A DNA stretch of 64,000 nucleotides from assembly GCF_033568475.1 (NCBI RefSeq), contig NC_133123.1, positions 1,674,001 through 1,738,000 of the forward strand. Direction: 5' to 3'. Position numbers and translations under genes: made by a program. The stretch is from Henckelia pumila. Taxonomy: Eukaryota; Streptophyta; Magnoliopsida; Lamiales; Gesneriaceae. This document shows positions 25,062 to 35,386 of the stretch, piece after piece. Positions within the stretch are counted from its first letter, which is position 1, and each line of letters begins with the position of its first letter. A model generated the notes under the pieces. That model was not told where the DNA came from and did no database searches. It saw only the letters and a list, made by a program, of their open reading frames with translations.

Positions 25062-26453
25062 TAATGTATGTATAGAGGTATTAGCAAATAAACTTTTGGT
25101 TTAGAGGAAATAATTTTTAGTTTTGCTAGACATTATTTATTGGACTGCTGTTATGTGAATGCTTAGTGCTTAGAGGGTACCACTTATTTTTGTTGTTACT
25201 TGCAAATCATTCATGGGAAGGGGAAATAATTTTCGTCCTTGTCCCAACTATATTATTTTCGTTTGTTTGTTATTTGGAAAACAATTTCTCTAGTGTTTTG
25301 AGAAATAAACAAGTGCATGTATGTGTGGAAGTTAAAAATCCTAACTTTTTACTATTGTAAGGGTGTCAATTCACGTGAGTTGGGTGGGTCGGGTCGATGA
25401 AAAAATTATTTAAAAATTTATCAACCTGAACCCGACTCAAACTTAACCCAACCCTAAAATGGTCAACACGAACCCTTCTGACTAACCCAATTCACTAAAA
25501 CCTTCTCTAAAGTATAATTTATCGGTTCCAATAAAATAAGCTCTCAAGAATTCATGCCTAATGCTAAGCCAACGATGATGATGATGATGGTGATGATGAA
25601 ATAATGACGTACTTAGTCCAATTAGAAAAAGGTCAAACCGAACGGGAGATTAATTAATTTAATTCGAGATGCGTAGTCTACGGTGCAAACGAACCGAATC
25701 GAGTTGAATAATTATAAAATTTTAAGGCTCGAATTCGGCTCGATAAGAGTATATTCGAGTTCGAGCTCGATTCGAAGTTCGATAATTTCAAATATTTTGG
25801 CTCGAGCTCGGCTCGAAATGAAGTTCGAGTTCGAGTTCGGTTCGAAATATTCGAACCTATTCGTGAACTATTCAGATATTATGGTTTAAAAAGCTCGAAA
25901 AGTTCGAAAAAGTTCGAAGTGTATATATATTTATTATATAAGTATATTATATTAATTAAATATTAAGGTTCGCGAACTATTCGCGAACTATCGAACCGAG
26001 TAATTTCGGCTCGAGCTCGGCTCGAAAAAAAATTCGAACATGTTCGAATTCGGCTCGAATACGAATCAAATATTTATCGAGCGGACTCGTAAAGCTCACG
26101 AACATGTTCGGTTCGTTTTAGCCCATCTGTTATAGAGAATAGTTATTTTTTGGATATAAAATAAAAACTAAATCACATGAAAGTTATTATTAATTAAGAA
26201 TATTATTAATTAATTAATGAACTAATAAAATTATTTATTACATAAACAATTAATAGTGGACCAGAGAATGAAAATAAATGGAAACAGGGAAACCTAAGTT
26301 TTTTTGTCTTGAAAAGCGGCAAACACAGATGGTTTCCATTTCAAAATCGTAATGCTTTCGTGGATTAACATAGGAAAACCAATCGTCGTCTCCCCCAATC
26401 TCCATCGTAATCCCCTAGACTCTTCAAAAACCCTACGTTTGATCGTAAAAACA
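25062..26453. other. Intergenic, glucanase gene to TDP2
   Basis: Holds the glucanase 3' UTR, a GAT microsatellite near 25575-25600, a 25371-25500 stretch rich in GGGT/ACCC that begins GGGTGTCAATTCACG (probably an old transposon fragment), and the large TTCGA-rich foldback at 25684-26121. The last 300 bp before TDP2 are its promoter and leader. I see no gene. Confidence 0.6.
25684..26121. repeat. TTCGA-rich foldback repeat, copy 2
   Basis: About 440 bp dense in TTCGAGTTCGAG and GGCTCGAA. The left end AAACGAACCGAA and right end TTCGGTTCGTTT are an inverted pair. The inner part is AT-rich (AAGTATATTATATTAATT). It is the longest copy of the family in the window and the one with the clearest ends. 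Confidence 0.65.
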
Positions 26454-29088
26454 ATGTCTTGGGCATGCTCCAAGTGCACATTCAAGAACCCAGCTTCGCA
26501 GAAGTCACACTGTGAAATCTGTCTCTCCCCAATACCGCAGTCGCTGTTGTCATCACTGTCGTTATCGTGTCCATCGAAACCTAAGTGGTCATGCGGCGGC
26601 TGCACCTTCTTGAACCCGTATGGCAGCACAACCTGCGAAATCTGTGGCACCAGGGCTTCGGCTTCTCTGTTGTCCACTCTCGAAGTCGACGACGATGATC
26701 TTGATCGTGGGCTTTTGGGTTCTTCCATTGGCAGCGTTTTCTTGCCCTTGAAAAGTTGTAACAGTTTCAAGAAAGGAAAGAATGGGAATGCTTCTTTCGG
26801 TATCGATGACGCTGGTTGCTCTGGTCAGTTAAAGGATGACGTCTGGCCTTCGCTGCGTACCGATATTGGTGGTCTCTCTATTGAATCTGTTAACAGGGGC
26901 GGTGACTCAGGAGAGAAAAAAGGTTTCTTGCCAGTACTTCACCCTTGCAGTAATAAGCGGAAAGATCGCGAGGAGTCAAGTGCGGATGGTGGTGGGGGTA
27001 ATGCGGGTGGTTCTTCTGGGTTTAGGGCCGTGAAAACTGCAAATGAGGCATTGGAAGTAGAATCATCTGGTATGTTCTAGAACTTTTTTTATGATTCTTA
27101 ATCTCCTGACTTGCTCTTTTGCTCCGAGTTTGATACTCCGATTCACCCGCCATTTCCTTTCTGAAGTTTTGGTTAATATCGTTTGAATTTCACATCACAT
27201 TCTGCTATTAAATGACTATGGTTCGATTCTGTTTCTTAAGTTTGGCCATAAGGTGAATGTATTCATTTTCAGTTTAAAATGCATGCCTATTGGGGTGTCT
27301 ATGTTCAGTTAATCTGAGTGGAAGCAGCTGCATTCTCGCAGTGGTCCCATTGTATGTATGCAACACTCTCGTGCAAGTTGAGAAGCATTGTATCTCACCT
27401 CTACAGAAACATGAGGAATTAGTATGCAATTCGTGTATCAGCATTTGGAAGCTCACGTCTCTTCAGACACATTTTGTGATTGTTTCTCACACAAAACATA
27501 AAGAATAAACTGAGTCACTCGGTGTACAGAAATTTTTTCTACCAGCAATCTATGGTTAAAAATATAATTTTTGAAGGTTATTTACTAATTCAGCTTTTAT
27601 TTTTGTATGGTACGTAGGAATTTGGTTTTGTGGTAGTCCTTTTGAAAATGTAATTGGAAGTTTGGAACTTGGAACTGTGCCTTTTCGTCAAACCAGAGCA
27701 TGAAATGTAGCAACTGAATTTTTCAACTTCTGATTTCGCTACTCTGTTTTGATAAATCTTGTAGAAATTGGCATTGATATTATTAATTCACGGAACACAA
27801 AAAAATTGTGTGCAGCTCTGCGTTGGCCTTCTCTGCATAATTTGTTGATTTTGCTTCTATATTCTTTTTATTGCTAAGATTTGAGATTCTAACATCTAAA
27901 TCCTGTGCAGCAATGCTTGTTACCGGTGAGACTCGTCTGGCTTCAGAATCTAAAACATGGAAGATTTTGAGTTATAATGTTTGGTTTCGTGAAGATCTTG
28001 AGATGCATGGGAGGATGAAAGCGTTGGGCAACCTTATTAAACTGCACTCACCGGATGTTATATGTTTTCAGGTTTTCTTTCCTTGTGTGTTATTTTGATT
28101 TCATAAAACTCATTCTTTTCTCATGTTTCTCACTGGTTGTACCTAAGTACTTTTACAGGAGGTCACCCCCTGCTTACATGAAATTTTCCGGAAATCAAGT
28201 TGGTGGAAGGAGTACCGGTGCTCAATTTCAAATGATATTGAGTTTCCAGGACCATATTTCTGCATGCAGGTGATCCAAAGAAGAAATTATTAATTATTAA
28301 ATGATCTATAGGCGGGGAACTATACTTCGATTTTTAGATGCTGTTTCATGTTTCATATAGTCGTTAATTCTCACTTGCCCAATTTATTTTGTTTTGTATG
28401 TTTGATCCATATCACCAGGAACCATTTGGACTAATCGGTTTTTCCATTTGTCATACTCTCAATTGAGGCCCTTATCTTGATAAATTTTTTGCAGTTATGT
28501 AAAGCGGCTGTTAAATCCTATAGCTGCAAACCGTTCCGCAACTCCATCATGGGGCGGGAACTTTGCCTTGCCAATGTTGAGGTGCTGCCAGATGTAGAAC
28601 TGGTTGTTGCTACAAGCCACTTAGAAAGCCCTTGCCCAGGCCCACCAAAATGGGATCAGATGTTCAGCAAAGAACGTGTAGATCAAGCCAAGGAAGCTGT
28701 GAAGTTTCTTGATGAAAATCGAAACGTAATCTTTTGTGGGGACATGAACTGGGATGATAAATTGGATGGTGGTTTCCCTTTAGCTGATGACTGGATAGAT
28801 GCCTGGACAGAGCTACGGCCTGGAGAAATTGGATGGACATATGACACAAAATCAAACAAGATGTTGAGTGGTAACAGAACCCTGCAAAAACGGTTGGATC
28901 GATTTGTTTGTAAGTTGAAAGATTTCAAGGTTAGGGAAATTGAAATGATAGGGATGGATGCTATTGAAGGTCTGTCGCATATCAAGGAAAAGAGAGTGAA
29001 AGGGCAGGTCACTAAGTTGGTGCTTCCTGTTTTACCCAGTGATCACTATGGACTTCTATTAACAATCTGTCACAACATATCTCAGTGA
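26454..29088 (+). CDS. TDP2: Tyrosyl-DNA phosphodiesterase 2-like (zinc fingers + EEP nuclease)
   Basis: Likely removes topoisomerase II peptides from 5' DNA ends (5'-tyrosyl phosphodiesterase) in the nucleus. Four exons: 26454-27069, 27911-28071, 28159-28269 and 28495-29088, giving 493 residues. Two RanBP2-type zinc fingers open the protein: Cys 5, 8, 20, 23 and Cys 47, 50, 61, 64, each in a W-x-C-x2-C-T-F-x-N-P frame. A low-complexity linker runs to about 200. The endonuclease/exonuclease/phosphatase domain follows, with the four TDP2 signature blocks: YNVWF (Asn228), CFQE (Glu260), GDMNWDD (Asp379, Asn381) and SDH (478-480). The start is the ATG directly before the first finger; an in-frame ATG 34 codons upstream (26352) would add a basic leader and cannot be excluded. 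Vertebrate TDP2 has a UBA-like domain where this protein has zinc fingers; plant relatives share the zinc-finger layout. Confidence 0.88.
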
Positions 29089-29677
29089 TCCAACTAAAAA
29101 TTTGTTGCCTCATCAGAATCGATGTCGTGACTTCTTTTGTGCCTTGACGTTTTTTCTCTTATTGCTACCATGCTTGCTGCAAAATATTGTGCCTAGAACA
29201 GAACCAATGAAAGGGCTATTTGAAAGTCTGTAAGCATTTTGTTGACTGTTTTCTGTAGTCCTTCAAGGGAATGAAGTGATTGTTTATAATATGTCATCTT
29301 GCCGTTTTCTGTTTTAAGTTATTATGATACATCGACTTTAGAGTTAAATTGTGGAGTCAATCCAGACTCTTGACATTCACCCACCCCTCTAAAAAAAAAA
29401 TGAAAAAAACAGATGTTCAGCGGTACTAGTTTCATTGTTTTAAATTTGTTGGATGTGAATTGTTCAACGATCTGAATAATTAGTAAAAAAACTAACCCTA
29501 CAACAGCTAGCTACTTTTTTAACTTTCACAATCTGTCCAAGTGACCAAGTGTTTAAGCGGTTAAGCACTGCTTACATATAAATGGAAAGAGAATGATACT
29601 TTCAATCAGGGTCTCATGAAATTAATCATTTTAGCTTGTATGATAATATATGTGTTCAGTTCTTTCTATCAACTCTG
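29089..29677. other. Convergent spacer, TDP2 to RG lyase; possible decayed SINE
   Basis: 3' ends of two convergent genes. Within it, 29540-29625 reads like a worn tRNA-derived SINE head: GTTTAAGCGGTTAAGCAC resembles an A box, with a poor B box near GGGTCTCATGA about 60 bases on. No clear target duplication or tail is seen, so this is only a suggestion. Confidence 0.35.
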
Positions 29678-32600
29678 TTAAGTTGGTGGAGCTTCCAGCC
29701 TTATATAGTCGTAAAGAATTCCACAAAGTGCATCTCCGCCCCTCGCTTGGGTAAAAAATATGCAGTTGTCACCTTCAATTAAAAGAGTTGCGGAGATATC
29801 AGCACTGTAAAGCTGGTAGAGCCCGTGAATTCCATGTCTGCAAACTGCATTATCTGCTCCTAAATTCAGCAACTGCAATATGAGTTGTCCGCCATTCATT
29901 TGGTTAACATGCACCTGCAAATAGTGGTGTTGATCAACGAGTTTTAAGTAAATTTGATCTCAAAGAAAGTGGTGATATTAATAGCGGGTGATTAGTTAAA
30001 AGTTTTCTTTAATATAACAATAACAATAATAATAATGGGTATTAGCTCTAGAGATGGCGAGACCTCCAAGTCAGAACGGGTGGCTGATGCTATAGACAAT
30101 CGCAACTTGTAAATTCCACTAGTTACCAAGTTAAGGTGAAATCTGATTTCCCATGTTGATGGAACATACTTGTCTGCAGCCCTCCTGTATAACATCGTGA
30201 ATTATGCTAGATTTCCTCAGAAGGTTTGAAGTTTAAACTTGTATTACTGTTTAATGCAATCCTTAGTTTTTTTCCCTTTTTTTTGTTGATTTTGTCGAGA
30301 GTGAGGAGACGTACGTACCTATCCACGTGAGCGAAGAACCAGTCCTTTTTTGGATCGTTTATGCCTACTGTGAAAACTTGATCAGATGTAGGATGCATAT
30401 CTGTGTATCTATCCCACATTCCATATTGCCTGAATCTAAACCATAGGTAAATAGGAGAACTAAGACCTTGTCTATGTACTGATTTAGTAAACAATACATG
30501 CAGCAATTTTCAAGATCATCAAATCAAATTTTTCAATAAATTGCTATTTGTTTCATGTGCAAGTTGTCTGGCATTTATATGTTGAGTTATACTGTTCTCC
30601 GAGTATGATGCGAAATGGAAACATGGCTTACTTCTCGGGGCTGTTGATGAATAACTTGTTGACATACATCGGGTTCACATCAGGAACATAGTAACTATTG
30701 GCTGTGCGATCTGGGAAACCAATTTCCCATAGAGTTGGGCCATCTCTAGGCGGTGTGTAAGTTAAATTTCCAAGCTGAGTTTCTGATCCTGGTGAACTTT
30801 ACTGGTCAGCTTAATCTTTGGTAGCACAACATGCAGGAATAGAAGTGACCAACAATAACAGCTCAAGTTTGAAAAAAAAGGGTAAAAATTTTCTGTCATA
30901 TATTTACCTGCAGATATAGTAACACGATCTTCTTTCAGGTAATCGCCAATGTAACCTGGAACCCAGCCATGAAGACCATACACTCCTGGTATGACATTTT
31001 TAATCATAAAATTTCCATCCACATCTGTTTGTGTCCAAAATTGATACTCCTGCAGTCCGCGCAGAAGCAACAATTATCTGTGATTAGAAATCGGAAATCT
31101 TGTAGCTGCCAGAGAAAAAACTTAATTTGGTGAGACCTTGCTTTCAGTTTGCCATGAGCCTTCAGCTGTCGCAGCTGATAGTCCAATGTATGCAGACTTA
31201 GAAGGAAGCACAGAAGCTGAGACAAATCTAGTTTATTTAGAAGAAACTGGATAAGCTGCTATACAACTTTTTCATTGTAGGAAACAATCTCAAATCATTG
31301 TGTTTTGCGTAATCTTCTGCAGTTTAAGATTCTATGTTCTCTAAGTATAACTTGGTTACCTGTCTTGGACAAAGAGTCGCCCTGTAGCTGAACCACGCTC
31401 TTTGTAAGTGAGGTAATATGGCGAGGAAACAAACTCATATGGCCATAATGACTCTTCCATTAACCTCTAACGATGATACAAGCAAGATAAAACTTCAGTG
31501 CACTGGGGTATAAGCATTCATCAATCACATGGATAATAACAAGCTGTTTAACCGTATGAAGTCATAGGTATATGCCGAAAGTCGTTTTGTTATAATTTCT
31601 CAATCTGCATATTCTCATATTTTCCGCGCCTTTTCTTTCTTTTGTTTAGGAAGAAAAATATTTGTGCAGGAGTACCTGCTTCTTTGCCTCTAGCCATAAG
31701 TTGTATGCTTTCGACACATCCGTGGTTGTGTTGAGGTAAACAAAGAATGGGCCAAATACTTTTCTCCAAGTCTCACCGTCTTCAAAGTGAGCTATCATGT
31801 CATTCCCAATGTAATGACTTCCGTGCATCATCTGTTTCACCAAACATTAAGATTTACGATTGGACTTTTTGTGTGCATTTTGTTTGTAATTGAATAGCTG
31901 AAGACTCCATGGCTATTGCTTACTGCTGACAGCAGCACAGAGCTAATAGGATTCTGTGTCAGCAGCAGTTACATCGGTCACCTTTTGACCTTATTTAAGT
32001 GATCATGTTTTGGACAAATATTCATCAATTTTCCTTTTAAGTGAAGACATGAATTTATCCTATTGACTAACTTCACAGGTTCATTCTGTACACATAAAGA
32101 AAGAAAATGTTACAGCGAGGCAGGTTGGACCAGTGTGGACAGTAAGATTTTGCTTAGTTGGTCCACCATTACGAAATTCTTGGCTGGGAAAGATGATCCA
32201 GAATCCGACAATGGGGTTGGAGCTTATCCATCCATGGACTCCGCCATCTTTGTTATCCATGGAATACTGGTATTTATCGTCAACCTGCTTTCATACAACA
32301 CTAACACAGTGTCACTATGTTACGTTTTAAAGACGACAACTTTTGTAAGATTTTCTGCATTCGACATTACCTCTCCCTTAAGGTCTGGATTAATGGGATT
32401 GACTAGCAAAACAGACTCAGGTACAATTAATTGTTTGCCTCTACCTGGCAGTAGATCTTCTGGCATTGGCATTATTCTTTGTTTGTCATCTGTGATCGCC
32501 ATGTAGTGAAACCTGCTCCAGAATAATATTGTGATAGTTTCTCATAACTACTGACTACATAACAATGAATCATACATGACTTGAACAATATGATATTTCA

Positions 32601-33599
32601 CCTGTCCCGTTGCAACTTAAACACCATTCTTGTTTGTGCAAGATCAAATGCTGGATATCCTGTTTGATGTTCACATATTGCATAGCAGTAGAAGCCTGAT
32701 ACTCCACTTCTTACAATGTACCTGAACTCTAGGAATGTCTTAGAAAGCGTTTGAAAAAAACTTATTTCAAGATTTAACGAAGAAGGCTTCTGTCAAAATT
32801 GGACCTTATGTCAACAGTGAGTGGCAGTCTTGTCGCTGATATCGAAGGATCATAGTTGCTCTTAAACGAAACCTCCAATCCATCGTTGCTCTTACTTATC
32901 ACACTATACACAGACCCTCTCAGCCTGAGCAGGAAAAAATGTAATATTTCATTTCATCAGTCAATAACATGAACTTTTAGAAGGAAATTTTTTTAGAACT
33001 CCTCTCTTAAAAGACAGAGAAACATACAGTTGATATTTGTCTTTGCCCCTAGGCAAACTCCAATTGATGTCCCAGTAACTGTGTAATTAGTGAAAACCAT
33101 TAGGAAAAAAAAAATCATTACCGTCGCAATTATATCTTTACCGTTTTAGTTACAATGTTTAGAACTCATCCAAAATCCACCCACAAAAAATTTTCCATGC
33201 GTTATGCTTTAAAAAGCTTAATCTATATGTGTTTTACATGTGTATATAAAGCGTCAAGATTTGGAGGTCACCCTCTGTTCAATTCGTTTGATTTTGTGTC
33301 GAGCAGATTGTCTATTCCTCCATATTTGATGGCAGTCAATAGTCCTTGTGGTTTGGATATCGTGAGCTTCACCAATCCATTATCCACTATAATCTGCAAA
33401 TGCATAAATATCGATTGCATGTATGCATGACATGAGATATCAGGAATACTTTGGGGGGGATCGAAGAGGATCGAAACATAGCAATTTCATATGAGCTGTA
33501 CAAAGTTCACACTGTGGGGAATCAATTAATTTGAGAAAGAGTGTAAAATGAGCTTACATAGGAATCTTGGGAGATCAAAGTCACATCTTTCTTTGGCAT
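29678..33599 (-). CDS. Rhamnogalacturonate lyase (PL4)
   Basis: Cleaves the rhamnose-galacturonate backbone of rhamnogalacturonan I pectin by beta-elimination in the cell wall. Fifteen exons, read 5' to 3': 33558-33599, 33272-33393, 33028-33078, 32805-32924, 32602-32721, 32371-32512, 32114-32284, 31676-31831, 31360-31466, 31137-31227, 30908-31049, 30632-30788, 30319-30435, 30064-30184, 29678-29914. They sum to 631 codons. The order matches the family: N-terminal catalytic beta-sandwich (YGGIDNLL, FHYMAITDDKQRIMP), central fibronectin-like fold (FWTQTDVDGNF, PGVYGLHGWVPGYIGDY), and C-terminal carbohydrate-binding region (GPTLWEIGFPDR, QYGMWDRYTD, GIYKLRLSIASAT, ALCGILYDYIRL). The start MPKKDVTL is fixed by an in-frame TAG five codons upstream. 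No N-terminal signal peptide is visible, which is odd for a wall enzyme, although some plant family members also start this way. A 5' UTR intron is possible (TTTGCAG near 33625). Confidence 0.93.
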
Positions 33600-34036
33600 G
33601 ATGGGAGTGGGCTATCTCAAATCCTGCAAACGCATTTACTTTGAAGCTTTGGCAGGATAGAACTATAATAATAATTATATAGCCATTGGCGACAATTCAG
33701 ATTACTTGGCTTAGTTTCCAACGGAACTATAAAAAGAACTAGGCAATGAAACCTTATGATATGCCTTTTCCTGTCTTCTCTATAACCAGGAAAACATGAA
33801 CTGTATTGTGAAGCGTTTTTTTTAAGTTATTTCGATCATCACAAAATAAAACCGAACATATATCATAATCTCCGATACAATTTTTTCTTTATTCTCATCA
33901 CTTTTATATTACAACATAGTAATTACTTTTCACCTTTTACAATTCCTCAAAGTAATTTATGTCATTTTATCTTAACTATTTACATTATACTAGAAAGGTG
34001 CACGTACGATACACGTGATGAATCTTTAATTATATA

Positions 34037-34296
34037 CTTCATCCGTCCCTTATATGTTGTCTTGTTTTAGTTTTCACACGAATTAAAAAAAATTTATTGA
34101 GAAACTAAATTTTATATAAACTTTTTATTTTATCCCTTTTAATATATTAAAAAATGATTGCACAATTTTCAAGGTGTAGTTATTAGGGGTATATTAGTAA
34201 AAAAGTGTAAAAAAATATTACTAAATATAGTGTATGACTATATATTTGGGACAAACAAAAAAGAAAACGTGGACAATATAATTGAGACGGAGGGAG
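34037..34296. mobile_element. Stowaway-type MITE (Tc1/mariner)
   Basis: A 260-bp AT-rich, non-coding element with inverted ends: CTTCATCCGTCCC on the left and GAGACGGAGGGAG on the right, close to the Stowaway consensus CTCCCTCCGT. It is flanked by TA on both sides (34035-34036 and 34297-34298), the Tc1/mariner target. It carries no transposase. Confidence 0.85.
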
Positions 34297-34549
34297 TATA
34301 TGTTTATTAATGTCTAGTGAATAATACATGATATATCTAATCGACAATAATCATAGACATTGTTTTCAAACTAAACAAAAGGATATAAAACCAAAAAATG
34401 AAAAATCATAATGTTCATTATATATATTATCTTGGGCGGAGCCACCCCAAAGACTGGGGTGGACTCCAGTTCTGTCTAATTTTTCTTTTCTCGATTAGTA
34501 TTAATCTATAATCTATCTATCTATTCTTTTATAATCTATTCTATAACTC

Positions 34550-34550
<1 letters not shown>

Positions 34551-34581
<31 letters not shown>
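34551..34581 (+). repeat. ATA/TAA microsatellite
   Basis: About ten uninterrupted trinucleotide units, likely to vary in length between individuals. It lies between the Stowaway MITE and the foldback element. Confidence 0.95.
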
Positions 34582-34582
<1 letters not shown>

Positions 34583-34694
34583 CCCTATAAATATATCAGT
34601 TTGAATTGTGAGTTTACCAATATGCCCTCATCATTTTAAGTAGGAAAAATAAGTTTTTTGTCCAGTAACTTTACCATATTTGGATTTTGGTCCA

Positions 34695-34888
34695 TTAACT
34701 TTTTCGATGTGAATTTTGGTACACTAACTTTGTATTTTCAGTGTTTTTTGGTCCAACTGTATATGTGTCAGCTTCTGATTGGTCCACATCATCATTTTGG
34801 ACCAATCAGAAGTTGACAAGTATGCAGTTGGATCAAAAAACACTGAAAATGCAAAGTTAATGTACCAAAACTCACATCGAAAAAGTTA
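34695..34888. mobile_element. Foldback element with ~90-bp arms
   Basis: A near-perfect inverted repeat. Its outer ends are TAACTTTTTCGATGTGA and TCACATCGAAAAAGTTA, and the arms meet at CTTCTGATTGGTCCA and TGGACCAATCAGAAG around a central ATCATC. The arms differ at few positions over about 90 bp. This is typical of a plant MITE. The superfamily is not clear because I see no convincing target duplication. Confidence 0.75.
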
Positions 34889-35123
34889 AAATTTCATATA
34901 AGGCTATAATGTTTGATTTTATTATTTTAAAAAAAATTTGGTTGATGGCTTGATTATTGATATATATTTTTAAAAAAGATAGATGCCAAGGCCCGAGGCT
35001 CCCTTAAAAAAAACAAAGAAGAAGAAGAAGATAAAAATAAAACTTGAAAAGGGCTTCCCCAATTTTCATTAAGCATATCGTGACCTACTGGCAGCTCTTG
35101 TATCAAAACCCAAACTCACAGCC

Positions 35124-35386
35124 AGTTAGAGTATAAGAACGAGAGTGAAGAAATGTGATTTCATTCCTTGAAGATTGATGATGAACATCATCAATTTAAA
35201 TACCCTATTACAATGCATGATCTTGAGACACTTGGAGAAGATCTAGCGATTCAGTTATAACCTATCTAACAACTTTAAATAAAACAAATAAAATGAGAAT
35301 TATTTTAGAAGAGTCTCGATACTGGGCTGCACAACTATTTGGGCTTCGTTACATGGGTTAACAGATTGGGCTTGAGGTCTTTAACT
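35124..35386 (-). repeat. Copia 3' LTR
   Basis: The left-hand copy of the 263-bp LTR. Its borders are fixed by comparison with the right-hand copy and by the adjoining CAGCC target duplication and polypurine tract. Confidence 0.95.

Larger units (their letters stand above)
33600..35123. other. RG lyase upstream region with MITEs
   Basis: The promoter side of the RG lyase gene and the sequence up to the copia element. It holds a Helitron-like end near 33985-34020 (CTAG beside a CACGTG palindrome), a Stowaway-type MITE (34037-34296), an ATA microsatellite (34551-34581), a foldback element (34695-34888) and a GAA run near 35017-35030. No gene is seen. Confidence 0.6.

Noticed and set aside
25371-25500. 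GGGT/ACCC-rich segment starting GGGTGTCAATTCACG
   Set aside because: Looks like an old transposon piece, but I see no matching right end or target duplication, so I did not call an element.
29540-29625. tRNA gene
   Set aside because: An A-box-like phrase is present but there is no acceptor stem, anticodon arm or proper B box; at best a decayed SINE.
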